Source of the DNA: Maritimibacter sp.
Lineage (GTDB): Bacteria > Pseudomonadota > Alphaproteobacteria > Rhodobacterales > Rhodobacteraceae
NCBI GenBank assembly: GCA_011389895.1
Contig: JAABTN010000001.1
Location: forward strand, 124,001 to 188,000
Reading direction: 5' to 3'
Length of the DNA: 64,000 bases
A model generated the notes under the pieces. The model was given only the letters and a program-made list of their open reading frames with translations. It was not told where the DNA came from and did no database searches. Positions 17,110-25,772 of this stretch are shown piece by piece. Position 1 is the stretch's first letter. Each line of letters opens with the position of its first letter. Made by a program: the position numbers and the translations under genes.

Positions 17110-17832
17110 GTGACAACCATCCTGTCGTTGAAAGATGTCTCGAAAAGTTTCGGTGCCCTGAAGGTTGCCGACCACGTAAGCTTTGACCTGCCCGAAGGGC
17201 AGGCGCTTGGGATCATCGGGCCGAACGGGGCGGGAAAGTCGACGCTTTTCAACCTCATCACCGGCAATCTCGCGCCCGACGCGGGCCGGATCGAGTATCT
17301 GGGCCGCGATGTGACGCGGGTTGCACCCATGCAGCGCTGCCTTGCCGGGATGGGGCGGTCGTTCCAGATCCCGCAGCCGTTCACGCGCTTGACGGTCTTT
17401 GAAAACCTCCTGGTTGCGGCAACACACGGGCAGGACCGGCGCGAGAGCGAGGTGGTCGACGACGTGGCGCATGTTCTCGAACGGACCGAGTTGATCGATG
17501 TCGCGAACCGGCCCGCAGGCGGCCTGACGTTGCTTCAGCGCAAAAGGTTGGAGCTTGCCCGTGCGATGGCGACGCAACCAAAGCTTCTTCTTCTCGATGA
17601 GATCGCGGGCGGGCTGACGGATGCCGAATGCTCGGCCCTCATCGAGACCATCCGCGCGCTTCATTCCGGCGGTGTCACGATCATCTGGATCGAGCATGTT
17701 CTTCACGCGCTGACAGCGGTGGTCGAACGTCTCCTTGTGCTCGACTTTGGCCGCGTCATCGGGCTCGGCGATCCGGACGAGATCATGGACAGCCGTGAAG
17801 TCAAGGAAATCTATCTGGGGATCGAGGTCTGA
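17110..17832 (+). CDS. LIV-type ABC transporter ATPase (LivG-like)
   Basis: The 240-residue ATPase starts at GTG 17110 after GAGGGAGGAG; the longer open frame to the left is part of the binding-protein gene. Walker A is GPNGAGKS. The signature region is atypical (GGLTLLQRKRLELARAM instead of LSxGQ), and Walker B is LLLLDEIAGGLTD. Such signature variants occur in LivG subunits of aromatic-acid importers. It pairs with the LivF-like ATPase, whose start overlaps its stop codon. Confidence 0.87.
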   Translation: MTTILSLKDVSKSFGALKVADHVSFDLPEGQALGIIGPNGAGKSTLFNLITGNLAPDAGRIEYLGRDVTRVAPMQRCLAGMGRSFQIPQPFTRLTVFENLLVAATHGQDRRESEVVDDVAHVLERTELIDVANRPAGGLTLLQRKRLELARAMATQPKLLLLDEIAGGLTDAECSALIETIRALHSGGVTIIWIEHVLHALTAVVERLLVLDFGRVIGLGDPDEIMDSREVKEIYLGIEV

Positions 17833-18626
17833 TGGCGTTGCTTGAAACACGGGGACTGACCGCCCACTACGGCGATTTTCAGGCGCTGTTCGGTGTCGAT
17901 ATTCACCTCGACGAGGGCGAGACCGTTGCCATCATCGGCGCGAACGGGGCTGGCAAGACGACGCTGATGCGCTCGATCACCGGCGTCTTGCGGGGCGAAC
18001 CCGAGCAGATCCGGCACAACGGCACAGGCATCGGACACCTGATGCCCGACATGATCATGAAACGGGGGATCGTCATGGTGCCCGAGGGGCGGCGGCTTTT
18101 TCCGTCCCTCACGGTCGAGGAAAACCTCTTGATCGGTGGCCAGCACAAGGGCGGGCGTGACCTTGGCGACCGGATCGACAGTATCCTGAGCCGTTTCACC
18201 GGCGGGCCGGACCCGATGGAGGTCGTCTCGGGAAATGACGGGACCGGCGTTTGGACGCTCGACACCGTGTACGACCTGTTTCCCATTTTGAAAGAGCGAC
18301 GGCACACCCCCAGCACCGCGCTTTCGGGCGGGCAACAACAGATGGTCGCAATCGGCCGGGCGCTGATGTCCAACCCCTCGGTGCTGCTCTGTGACGAGAT
18401 CAGCCTCGGCCTCGCACCCGTGATCATCCGCGACATCTACGCCGCTCTGCCGCGCATCCGCGCGGGCGGAACCAGTGTTGTCGTGGTCGAACAGGACATC
18501 GGGCAGGCGCTCAAGGTTGCTGACCGCGTCTATTGCATGATGGAGGGCCGCGTGACGCTTGAGGGACGTCCCGACGAGATCAGCCGGGACGACGTTCATG
18601 CGGCCTATTTCGGGGCACCGGCATGA
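17832..18626 (+). CDS. LIV-type ABC transporter ATPase (LivF-like) with an internal insertion
   Basis: The 264-residue ATPase has Walker A GANGAGKT, signature LSGGQQQM and Walker B VLLCDEISLGLAP. It is longer than the usual LivF (about 235-240 residues). The extra residues lie between the VEENL motif and the signature, around positions 110-150, including TGGPDPMEVVSGNDGTGVW, just before the normal YDLFPILKERR segment. Its ATG overlaps the LivG stop (TGATG). It should form the heterodimeric motor of the importer. Confidence 0.87.
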   Translation: MALLETRGLTAHYGDFQALFGVDIHLDEGETVAIIGANGAGKTTLMRSITGVLRGEPEQIRHNGTGIGHLMPDMIMKRGIVMVPEGRRLFPSLTVEENLLIGGQHKGGRDLGDRIDSILSRFTGGPDPMEVVSGNDGTGVWTLDTVYDLFPILKERRHTPSTALSGGQQQMVAIGRALMSNPSVLLCDEISLGLAPVIIRDIYAALPRIRAGGTSVVVVEQDIGQALKVADRVYCMMEGRVTLEGRPDEISRDDVHAAYFGAPA

Positions 18627-18648
18627 CAGGGAAGAAAGGGAGCGGTCG

Positions 18649-19512
18649 ATGATCTGGATTGAAACCATCGTGCAGGGCGTGCTGCTCGGCGGGCTGTATG
18701 CGCTCTTCGCGGCGGGGCTGAGCCTCGTCTTCGGGATCATGCGGCTCGTGAACCTCGCCCACGGCGACCTGATCGTGATGGGCGCTTACCTGATCCTCGT
18801 CGTGGTGTCGGTCTCGGGTCTGAACCCCTTCTTCGCGGCGCTTGTCGCCGCCCCGTTTATGTTCACCGTCGGCTGGATCCTTCAAAGAGCGGTGCTGAAC
18901 CGCACGTTGGGCGAAGATATCCTGCCGCCGCTCCTCGTGACCTTCGGCTTGTCGGTCGTCATTCAGAACACGCTTCTCGAAGGATTTACGGCGGACAGCC
19001 AGCGGCTTTCGATGGGGCCGCTCGAGACGGCGTCTGTCAATGTCGGCCCGATCACGATGGGCACGCTGCCGATCCTGACATTCGGCTCGGCAATCGTGGT
19101 GATCCTCGTGCTCAACTGGATTTTTTACCGCACCGCCATCGGGCGGGCGTTTCGGGCGACCTCGGACGATCCCGTGACCGCGAGCCTCATGGGTATCCGG
19201 CCCGACCGGGTCTTTGCCACCGCCATGGGTCTCGCATTGGTCGTGGTGACCATCGCTGCGCTCTATCTCGGCACGCGGTCGAATTTCGACCCCTATGTCG
19301 GCCCTGCGCGCCTTATCTATGCGTTCGAAGCGGTCATCATCGGCGGGCTCGGCTCACTTTGGGGGACGCTTGCAGGCGGGATCATCATCGGCGTGGCGCA
19401 GACCTTGGGCGCGGCCATCAATCCTGAATGGCAGATCCTTGCAGGCCACGTCGCCTTCCTGATCGTGCTACTTGTCCGCCCGCGTGGCCTGTTTCCGAGG
19501 GCGTTCGACTGA
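18649..19512 (+). CDS. LIV-type ABC transporter permease (LivH-like)
   Basis: The 287-residue polytopic membrane protein has the LivH hallmark GLYALFAAGLSLVFGIMRLVN near the N-terminus, then several hydrophobic helices and FEAVIIGGLGSLWGTLAGG near the C-terminus, the coupling region for the ATPases. ATG 18649 follows GAAAGGGAG. Its stop overlaps the start of the next permease gene. Confidence 0.9.
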   Translation: MIWIETIVQGVLLGGLYALFAAGLSLVFGIMRLVNLAHGDLIVMGAYLILVVVSVSGLNPFFAALVAAPFMFTVGWILQRAVLNRTLGEDILPPLLVTFGLSVVIQNTLLEGFTADSQRLSMGPLETASVNVGPITMGTLPILTFGSAIVVILVLNWIFYRTAIGRAFRATSDDPVTASLMGIRPDRVFATAMGLALVVVTIAALYLGTRSNFDPYVGPARLIYAFEAVIIGGLGSLWGTLAGGIIIGVAQTLGAAINPEWQILAGHVAFLIVLLVRPRGLFPRAFD

Positions 19513-20555
19513 TGACCCAGACTTATACTGCATCCGCCCGGACGCGTGCGGGAACGCTCAGCGGGATCGCGGCGCTGATCCTCCTCGTGGTGGCGATCGT
19601 CCTGCCATCCTTCGCCTCCCGTAGCCTGATCCAGGATCTGTTCTTTATCCTGACCATGCTGACCCTCGCGCAATTCTGGAACCTGCTCGCGGGTTACACG
19701 GGCCTTGTCAGCGTGGGCCAGCAGGCCTTCGTCGGGTTCGGCGCCTACATGCTGTTCGGGGCGACGATCCTTTGGGGGGTGAACCCGGTCGCGGCGTTGT
19801 TCATGTCGGGTGTTTTCGCGCTGCTCCTTGCAATTCCCACGGCCTTTTTCGCCTTTCGCCTGAGCGGCGCTTATTTCGCCATCGGCACATGGGTCGTGGC
19901 CGAGGTCGTGCGCCTTTGCGTCGCGCAATGGCAGGCGGTGGGCGGCGGCACCGGCACGTCTATGCCGCGCGACGCGCGGGACGCGATGTGGGGCGTGGAA
20001 TGGATCGAGATCCTGTTCGACGTCCGTTCCTCGGCGGCCCGTGACATCCTTGCCTATTGGCTGGCGCTGGCGCTGGCGGCGGCGACGATCGGCGGCATCT
20101 ACTGGTTTTTGCGGACCCGCCGCGGATTGGCGCTCGCCGCGTTGCGCGATAACGTCGAGGCGGCCAAGTCCACCGGTGTGGACGCGACCCGCATGAAGTG
20201 GATCGTCTTCCTTGTCGCCGCTTTCGGGACGGGCATCGCGGGCGGTTTGATCTTCATGCAAAATGGTCGCATCAGCCCGGACAGCGCATTCTCGGTCACC
20301 GAATGGACGGCCTTCGTCATCTTCATCGTGGTGATCGGCGGGATCGGCACGCTTGAAGGACCGATTATCGGCGTGCTGGTGTTTTTCTTCCTGCAGGAGC
20401 TCATGGCCGATTTCGGCGCCGTCTACCTGATCGTGCTTGGCCTGCTGGGCATCGCGATCATGCTGTTCGCGCCAACCGGGCTTTGGGGGTTCTTCGCCAA
20501 ACGCACGGGCATCGCGCTTTTTCCAACACAACGCAGGCTTGAGACAAAGCGCTGA
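19512..20555 (+). CDS. LIV-type ABC transporter permease (LivM-like)
   Basis: The 347-residue polytopic protein has LivM landmarks: LAQFWNLLAGYTGLVSVGQQ, YFAIGTWVVAEV, and the cytoplasmic loop RRGLALAALRDNVEAAKSTGVD followed by FIVVIGGIGTLEGPIIG. It starts at ATG 19512 inside the stop of the upstream permease gene, so the pair is translationally coupled. Together with the binding protein and the two ATPases it completes one importer, probably for the aromatic substrate of the surrounding pathway. Confidence 0.9.
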   Translation: MTQTYTASARTRAGTLSGIAALILLVVAIVLPSFASRSLIQDLFFILTMLTLAQFWNLLAGYTGLVSVGQQAFVGFGAYMLFGATILWGVNPVAALFMSGVFALLLAIPTAFFAFRLSGAYFAIGTWVVAEVVRLCVAQWQAVGGGTGTSMPRDARDAMWGVEWIEILFDVRSSAARDILAYWLALALAAATIGGIYWFLRTRRGLALAALRDNVEAAKSTGVDATRMKWIVFLVAAFGTGIAGGLIFMQNGRISPDSAFSVTEWTAFVIFIVVIGGIGTLEGPIIGVLVFFFLQELMADFGAVYLIVLGLLGIAIMLFAPTGLWGFFAKRTGIALFPTQRRLETKR

Positions 20556-20597
20556 CCTGCGGGACGCGCCCAGATATGATAGAGGAGACTTTGGATC

Positions 20598-22352
20598 ATG
20601 GCTGACCTGACGACGGACGTTCTCATCATCGGCACGGGGCCCGCCGGCAGCGCGACCGGCGCGCTCCTGTCGAGTTACGGTGTCGAGAATATTGCGATCA
20701 ACCGGTACCGCTGGCTTGCCAACACCCCGCGTGCGCATATCACCAACCAGCGCACGATGGAGGTGTTGCGCGACCTTGGTCGTGACGTCGAGGACGAGGC
20801 TTATCTTTTCGCGACCGAGCGCGACCTGATGGGCAATAACGTCTTCTGCGAAAGCCTTGCGGGCGAAGAGCTTGGCCGGATGCACAGCTGGGGCAATGCG
20901 CCGGAATCGAAGGCAGAGCACGAAATATCCTCGCCCTGCAAAATGAATGACCTGCCGCAGACCTTCATGGAACCGCTCCTGTTCAAGACTGCCTGCGCGC
21001 GCGGAACGCAGGCGCGCATGTCCACCGAGTATCTCTCGCACGAGGAGGACGCCGAGGGCGTGACGACCACCTGCCGCGACCGGTTGTCGGGGCGGGAGAT
21101 CAAGATCCGCTCGAAGTTCCTTGTCGGCGCCGATGGCGGCAACTCTCTCGTGGCCGAGAACGCAGGCCTGCCGTTCGAGGGGGAGATGGGCGTTGGTGGG
21201 TCGATGAACATCCTGTTTCGCGCCGATCTGTCGCGCCACGTCGCGCACCGGCCTTCGGTCCTCTACTGGGTCATGCAGCCCGGCGCGAACGTGGGGGGTA
21301 TCGGCATGGGGCTCGTGCGTATGGTGCGGCCTTGGAACGAATGGCTGATCGTCTGGGGCTATGACATCAACGAACCCGCACCAGAGGTCGACGAGGCCTA
21401 TGCCACCGAAGTCGCGCGTCAGCTCGTCGGTGATCCGGACCTTGAGATCGACCTGATCTCGGCCAACACCTGGACCGTCAACAACATGTACGCCAAGCAT
21501 ATGCAGACCGATCGGGTCTTTATCATGGGCGATGCCGCCCATCGGCACCCGCCCTCGAACGGTCTTGGGTCAAACACTTCGATCCAGGATGCCCATAACC
21601 TCGCGTGGAAGCTTGCCCATGTTCTCAAAGGCGCGGCCGGGCCCGAGCTTTTGAAAAGCTATTCGCAGGAACGCGCGCCGATCGCGAAGCAGATCGTGAC
21701 CCGCGCCAACCAATCCATCGGTGAATTCGGCGCGATCTTCGAAGCTTTGGGCATGACCGACACGGTCGATCCGGTGAAGATGCAGCAGAACATGGACAAG
21801 CGGTGCAATTCCGGCGCCGACGCCGAGGCGCAGCGTGACGCGTTGCGAAAGGCCATCGCGTTCAAGAAGTATGAGTTCGACTGCCACGGCGTCGAGATGA
21901 ACCAACGCTACGACAGTGGCGCGGTCGTCAAGGACGATCATCCCGATCCCGGGTTCCCGCGCGACGCGGAATTGCACTACCAGCCGACAACATGGCCCGG
22001 TGCACGCATTCCGCATTGCTGGCTTTTCGGGGAAGACGGGGCAAAGATCTCGACCCTCGATCTCTGTGGCAAGGGGCGCTGGACAATCCTGACCAGCATC
22101 GGCGGGGAAGCCTGGGCCCGCGCGGCGGAAACCGTGGGGCAGGAGATGAACATCGAGATCGACGTCTGCGTCATCGGCCCGAGGATGCCGGTGCAGGATC
22201 ATCTTGGGGATTGGGCGCGGGTCCGGGAAACGGGCGACAGTGGTGCGGTCATGACCCGGCCCGACCAACATGTCTGCTACCGCGCTGCCACCATGGCTGC
22301 CGACCCCGAGGCCGAGCTGCGCCGCGTGCTGTCGGCCATTTTGCAACCGTAA
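20598..22352 (+). CDS. FAD-dependent phenol/resorcinol-type monooxygenase (TfdB/PheA-like)
   Basis: The 584-residue class A flavin monooxygenase has the FAD motif IIGTGPAGSATG near residues 10-21, the DG motif LVGADGGNS and the GD motif VFIMGDAAHRHPP with the GLGSNTSIQDAHNLAWKL helix. The C-terminal thioredoxin-like domain places it with 2,4-dichlorophenol 6-monooxygenase, phenol 2-monooxygenase and resorcinol hydroxylases. It would hydroxylate a phenolic ring using NAD(P)H and O2, and here could make hydroxyquinol from resorcinol. It directly precedes the second hydroxyquinol dioxygenase gene, which supports that reading. The exact phenol is not determined. Confidence 0.87.
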   Translation: MADLTTDVLIIGTGPAGSATGALLSSYGVENIAINRYRWLANTPRAHITNQRTMEVLRDLGRDVEDEAYLFATERDLMGNNVFCESLAGEELGRMHSWGNAPESKAEHEISSPCKMNDLPQTFMEPLLFKTACARGTQARMSTEYLSHEEDAEGVTTTCRDRLSGREIKIRSKFLVGADGGNSLVAENAGLPFEGEMGVGGSMNILFRADLSRHVAHRPSVLYWVMQPGANVGGIGMGLVRMVRPWNEWLIVWGYDINEPAPEVDEAYATEVARQLVGDPDLEIDLISANTWTVNNMYAKHMQTDRVFIMGDAAHRHPPSNGLGSNTSIQDAHNLAWKLAHVLKGAAGPELLKSYSQERAPIAKQIVTRANQSIGEFGAIFEALGMTDTVDPVKMQQNMDKRCNSGADAEAQRDALRKAIAFKKYEFDCHGVEMNQRYDSGAVVKDDHPDPGFPRDAELHYQPTTWPGARIPHCWLFGEDGAKISTLDLCGKGRWTILTSIGGEAWARAAETVGQEMNIEIDVCVIGPRMPVQDHLGDWARVRETGDSGAVMTRPDQHVCYRAATMAADPEAELRRVLSAILQP

Positions 22353-22390
22353 TCCCGCGCCGCCGCGGCCACCGAATGAAAGGGCAGTAT

Positions 22391-23275
22391 ATGAATACCC
22401 GAGAAAGCGGCTATTTCACCGAAGACGCCTCTGCCGAAGTTGTCGTCGCGCGCAACGCGGGCGGCGAAGATGAACGGCTCAAACAGGTGATGGAGGTCAT
22501 CACGCGTCATCTTCACGACGCGGTAAAGGAAATCGAGCCGACGCAGGAGGAATGGTTCAAGGCGATCATGTTCCTTACCGATACCGGCCACATGTGTAAC
22601 GAGTGGCGGCAGGAATTCATCCTGCTCTCTGATGTGCTTGGCGTTTCGATGCTGGTCGACGCGATCAACAACCGAAAACCTTCGGGTGCGTCTGAATCAA
22701 CCGTGCTGGGGCCGTTCCACGTCGCGGGCGCGCCGGAACTCCCGTTGGGTTCGAACATCTGCCTTGATCAGAAGGGCGAGCCGATGCTGGTCCGTGGCCG
22801 CATATTGGACACCGCTGGCAATCCGATCGCCGGGGCGAAGATCGACGTCTGGCAGGCCAATGACGAAGGGTTTTACGATGTCCAACAAAAGGGCATCCAG
22901 CCGGACTTCAACCTGCGGGGCGTGTTCCGTTCGGACGCGAACGGGGCATACTGGTTCCGCGGCGTGAAGCCCAAGTTCTACCCGATCCCGGACGATGGTC
23001 CTGTGGGCAAGCTTCTCGCGTCGCTCGGACGCCATCCCTTTCGGCCAGCGCATCTTCACTACATCATCCAAGCCGACGGTTTCGAGGAATTGACGACCCA
23101 CATTTTCGACCCGGACGATCCCTATATCCAATCCGATGCCGTCTTTGGCGTGAAAGAGAGCCTGATGGCGGAGTTTGTCCCGGTCGAGGACCCAGCCCGC
23201 GTCGCAGAAGCCGGGTTCGACGGCCCGTACCTCGAAGTCGAGCACGATTTCGTTCTTGCGTCGAAGAAGAATTAG
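22391..23275 (+). CDS. Intradiol dioxygenase, hydroxyquinol 1,2-dioxygenase (copy 2)
   Basis: The 294-residue protein has Tyr162, Tyr197, His221 and His223 as iron ligands (FYDVQ, KFYPIP, RPAHLHY), nearly the numbering recalled for the structurally characterised hydroxyquinol dioxygenase of Nocardioides. The LTDTGHMCNEWRQEFILLSDVLGVS segment is also typical. It cleaves hydroxyquinol to maleylacetate. It is clearly a different lineage from copy 1 at 12.2-13.0 kb. ATG 22391 follows AAAGGG and is preferred over the ATG 15 bases upstream. It closes the long plus-strand catabolic and transport operon. Confidence 0.9.
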   Translation: MNTRESGYFTEDASAEVVVARNAGGEDERLKQVMEVITRHLHDAVKEIEPTQEEWFKAIMFLTDTGHMCNEWRQEFILLSDVLGVSMLVDAINNRKPSGASESTVLGPFHVAGAPELPLGSNICLDQKGEPMLVRGRILDTAGNPIAGAKIDVWQANDEGFYDVQQKGIQPDFNLRGVFRSDANGAYWFRGVKPKFYPIPDDGPVGKLLASLGRHPFRPAHLHYIIQADGFEELTTHIFDPDDPYIQSDAVFGVKESLMAEFVPVEDPARVAEAGFDGPYLEVEHDFVLASKKN

Positions 23276-23428
23276 GCGACGGGTTCGCGCCCCAAGACAT
23301 CACGTCCGGCCCCGGGGCCTTCGTCCATCGCGCCGGATGAGCCAAGTGGTTGACCCGGCGCGATCTTTGCCAAAGTCACGGACCCCGCGTGGCGATGAGC
23401 GCGAGGCGCTTGCAGCATTAGGCGTCAA

Positions 23429-24118
23429 TCATGCCAGGTCTTTGGGGCAGATCAAGTCGGTCACGGGGCCGTCTGTATGCAGGCGCGCGCCGGTCAGCGA
23501 TTGCAGGTCGTCCATGGGGATTGACGGGACCTTTTCGCGCACCACGAAATGTTCGTTCTCGATGTCGATCACGGCGAGCGAGCTATAGACCCGCGTCACG
23601 CAGCCCACGCCGGTGAGCGGCATGGTGCAGGCCTCGACCAGTTTCGGGTCGCCCTTTTTCGTCACGTGATCGGTGAGCACCGCGATGCGTTTGGCCGATT
23701 GCACGAGGTCCATCGCGCCCCCGACCGCCGGGATGCCGCCCTTGCCGGTGGACCAGTTGGCCAGATCGCCGTTTTGCGCGACCTGGTAGGCGCCCAGCAC
23801 GGCAAGGTCGAGGTGACCGCCGCGCACCATGGCGAAACTGTCGGCATGGTGGAAAAAGCTCGTCCCCGGCTTCAACGTGATCGCCTTTTTCCCGGCGTTG
23901 ATCAGGTCCCAGTCTTCGTCCCCCAGCGCCGGGGCCTTGCCGAAGTCCAAGACGCCGTTCTCGGTATGAAAGACCGCCTGCTTTCCTTCTGGTTGGAACC
24001 GGGCCACCATTTCGGGAAACCCGATGCCGAGGTTTACGTAGGCCCCGTCTTCGATGTCCTGCGCGGCCCGCCACGCGATCTGGGCGTTGGACAGCTTGAT
24101 GTCGGTGATGTCGATCAT
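23429..24118 (-). CDS. pcaJ: 3-oxoadipate CoA-transferase subunit B
   Basis: The 229-residue protein is a family I CoA-transferase beta subunit with the catalytic glutamate Glu53 in the HTENGVLDFG motif and the downstream SFAMVRGGHLDLAVLGA segment. With subunit A it moves CoA from succinyl-CoA to 3-oxoadipate. The context (maleylacetate reductase producing 3-oxoadipate) favours this substrate over acetoacetate, but the family is close and the distinction is inferred. It is convergent with the second hydroxyquinol dioxygenase gene and overlaps the subunit A gene by four bases. Confidence 0.85.
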   Translation of the reverse strand: MIDITDIKLSNAQIAWRAAQDIEDGAYVNLGIGFPEMVARFQPEGKQAVFHTENGVLDFGKAPALGDEDWDLINAGKKAITLKPGTSFFHHADSFAMVRGGHLDLAVLGAYQVAQNGDLANWSTGKGGIPAVGGAMDLVQSAKRIAVLTDHVTKKGDPKLVEACTMPLTGVGCVTRVYSSLAVIDIENEHFVVREKVPSIPMDDLQSLTGARLHTDGPVTDLICPKDLA

Positions 24119-24822
24119 GGGTAAACGGCCTCCGCCCGGTTGAGCTCTTCTTCCTGCGCGGGATTGGCGACTTCGACGAGGTGATCGACGAAGATGCCCG
24201 GCGTGATGACATGCTCCGGGTCGATGCCCCCGAGCGGCACGATGTTCGAGACCTGCGCGATGGTCGTGGTCGCCGCCGTCGCCATGAGCGGATTGAAATT
24301 CCGCGCCGCCATCCGGTAGGTCATGTTGCCGTGTGCGTCGCCCAACGCGCCTTTGATAAGCGCGACATCGGCCTTGAGCCAGCGTTCCTGCACATAGGAG
24401 CGCCCGTCGAATTCGGCGATCGGCTTGCCCTCGGCCACTTCGGTGCCGAAGGCGGTCGGGGTGTAGAATGCGGGAATACCCGCGCCGCCCGCGCGTATGC
24501 GTTCGGCCAGCGTGCCTTGCGGCACAATCTCAAGCGCGATCTTGCCCGCCGTGTAGCAGTCCACGAAAACGCTCGGATCGGCGGAACGGGGGAAGGAACA
24601 GATCAGCTTGTCGACACGGCCTTGTTCGATCAGCGCGGCGAGGCCGACATGACCGTTTCCCGCGTTGTTGTTCACCACCGTCAGGTGTTTCGCCCCGTGG
24701 TCGATCAGTGCGTGAATAAGCTCGATCGGCGCGCCCGAGCCGCCGAAACCGCCGATCATTACGGTCGCCCCATCGGGGATTGCCGCGACAGCTTCGGCGG
24801 GGGTCTGAATGGTCTTGTCCAT
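24115..24822 (-). CDS. pcaI: 3-oxoadipate CoA-transferase subunit A
   Basis: The 235-residue alpha subunit has the CoA-transferase glycine motif MIGGFGGSGAP (about residues 22-32) and the VVNNNAGNG and IAEFDGRSYVQERWLKADVALIKG segments. The start ATG at 24822 is preceded by an ideal AGGAGGA. Its operon partner pcaJ begins within its stop codon. The operon is divergent from the IclR-type regulator at 24925, the usual arrangement for pca genes. Confidence 0.87.
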   Translation of the reverse strand: MDKTIQTPAEAVAAIPDGATVMIGGFGGSGAPIELIHALIDHGAKHLTVVNNNAGNGHVGLAALIEQGRVDKLICSFPRSADPSVFVDCYTAGKIALEIVPQGTLAERIRAGGAGIPAFYTPTAFGTEVAEGKPIAEFDGRSYVQERWLKADVALIKGALGDAHGNMTYRMAARNFNPLMATAATTTIAQVSNIVPLGGIDPEHVITPGIFVDHLVEVANPAQEEELNRAEAVYP

Positions 24823-24924
24823 GACAGTCCTCCTTTGCGTCCCGGTTAAGCGGGGTCGGGCAGGCGGGCCAGAGTTTTCGTTCATATGTTGACCTTTGTT
24901 CAGATCGCGCATTTCATTGTGCGC
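24823..24924. promoter_or_regulatory. Divergent promoter region of pcaIJ and the IclR-type regulator
   Basis: About 100 bases separate the two start codons. Toward the regulator, TTGACC (24889-24894), a 17-base spacer and TTTCAT (24912-24917) form a plausible sigma70-like promoter. Its start point would fall at or very near the ATG at 24925. GTTCA-like repeats at 24880 and 24898 could be parts of an IclR operator. These are sequence readings only. Confidence 0.35.
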
Positions 24925-25686
24925 ATGGTGAACAAAACGACGGATGTCATCGCCTCGCTCGCCAAGGGGCTTCAGGTCATCGAGTGCTTCGGGGCCGAGA
25001 CCCCGCGCCTGACGATCACCGATGTGGCGCGGCGCACGGGGCTGGATCGCGCGACGGCGCGGCGCTGTTTGCTGACGCTGCATCATCAGGGCTATGCGGA
25101 CTACGATGGCAAGTTCTTCACGCCCACGCCGAATATCCTCCGCCTCGGGATGGGGGCGCTGGCCGCGCTGCCGCTGCCGCAGATCGTGCAGCCGTGGCTG
25201 GATCATCTGTCCGAGCAGATCGGGGCATCCACATCGGTGTCGATCCTTGATGAGACCGAGATCGTCTACCTCGCCCGTGCGGCGCAAAAGCGCGTCATGT
25301 CCATCGGGCTCATGCCCGGATCGCGGCTTCCCGCCCATTGCACCTCGATGGGCCGGGTTTTGCTGGCGGCCTTGCCCGAGGACGCGGCGCGGGCGTTGAT
25401 CGAGCGGTCCGACCTGTCCCCACGCACACCACGCAGTCTGACAGCTCCCGGCGACATCATGGAAGAACTCGACCGTGTGCGAATACAGGGGTTCGCCATC
25501 ATAGATCAAGAGGTCGAATTGGGCCTGCGGTCGATCGCGGTGCCCTTGTTCAATGCGCAGGGCGCGGTCGTCGCGGCGCTCAATACCGGCGTTTCGGCGG
25601 TGCAGGAGGACGCGGCGGACTTGAAAGCACTCTATCTCAACGCGCTGCGCCAGACGCAGGCGGGATTGCAACGGGTCCTGTTCTAA
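24925..25686 (+). CDS. IclR-family regulator, PcaR-like
   Basis: The 253-residue protein (from ATG 24925, MVNKTTDVI) has an IclR winged helix (ITDVARRTGLDRATARRCLLTL) and the effector domain with SVSILDETEIVYLARA, LPAHCTSMGRVLLAALP and GFAIIDQEVELGLRSIAVPL. This combination is typical of the PcaR/PobR branch that responds to 3-oxoadipate or 4-hydroxybenzoate. Divergence from pcaIJ supports a role in controlling the CoA-transferase genes. An in-frame ATG at 24886 would add 13 residues, but the shorter start matches the family better. It ends near a strong hairpin that separates it from a convergent LysR gene. Confidence 0.85.
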   Translation: MVNKTTDVIASLAKGLQVIECFGAETPRLTITDVARRTGLDRATARRCLLTLHHQGYADYDGKFFTPTPNILRLGMGALAALPLPQIVQPWLDHLSEQIGASTSVSILDETEIVYLARAAQKRVMSIGLMPGSRLPAHCTSMGRVLLAALPEDAARALIERSDLSPRTPRSLTAPGDIMEELDRVRIQGFAIIDQEVELGLRSIAVPLFNAQGAVVAALNTGVSAVQEDAADLKALYLNALRQTQAGLQRVLF

Positions 25687-25744
25687 GTCTTCGCCGCGCG
25701 CGTTGCATTCCTGCGCTGGTCATTCGACGTCACTGAAACCGACG

Positions 25745-25761
25745 CTGCCCGGACCGGGCAG
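25745..25761. terminator. Hairpin between convergent IclR and LysR genes
   Basis: CTGCCCG-GAC-CGGGCAG forms a 7-bp GC stem with a 3-base loop in the 86-base gap between two convergent genes. It has no long T-run, so it may act as a bidirectional barrier without being a classical intrinsic terminator. Confidence 0.45.
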
Positions 25762-25772
25762 GTCGGGCCTGG

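Noticed and set aside
19317-21548. 743-codon open frame on the minus strand
   Set aside because: It is antisense to livM and the flavin monooxygenase gene, and its translation is Arg/His/Asp-rich with no recognisable domain, as is usual for the complement of high-GC genes.
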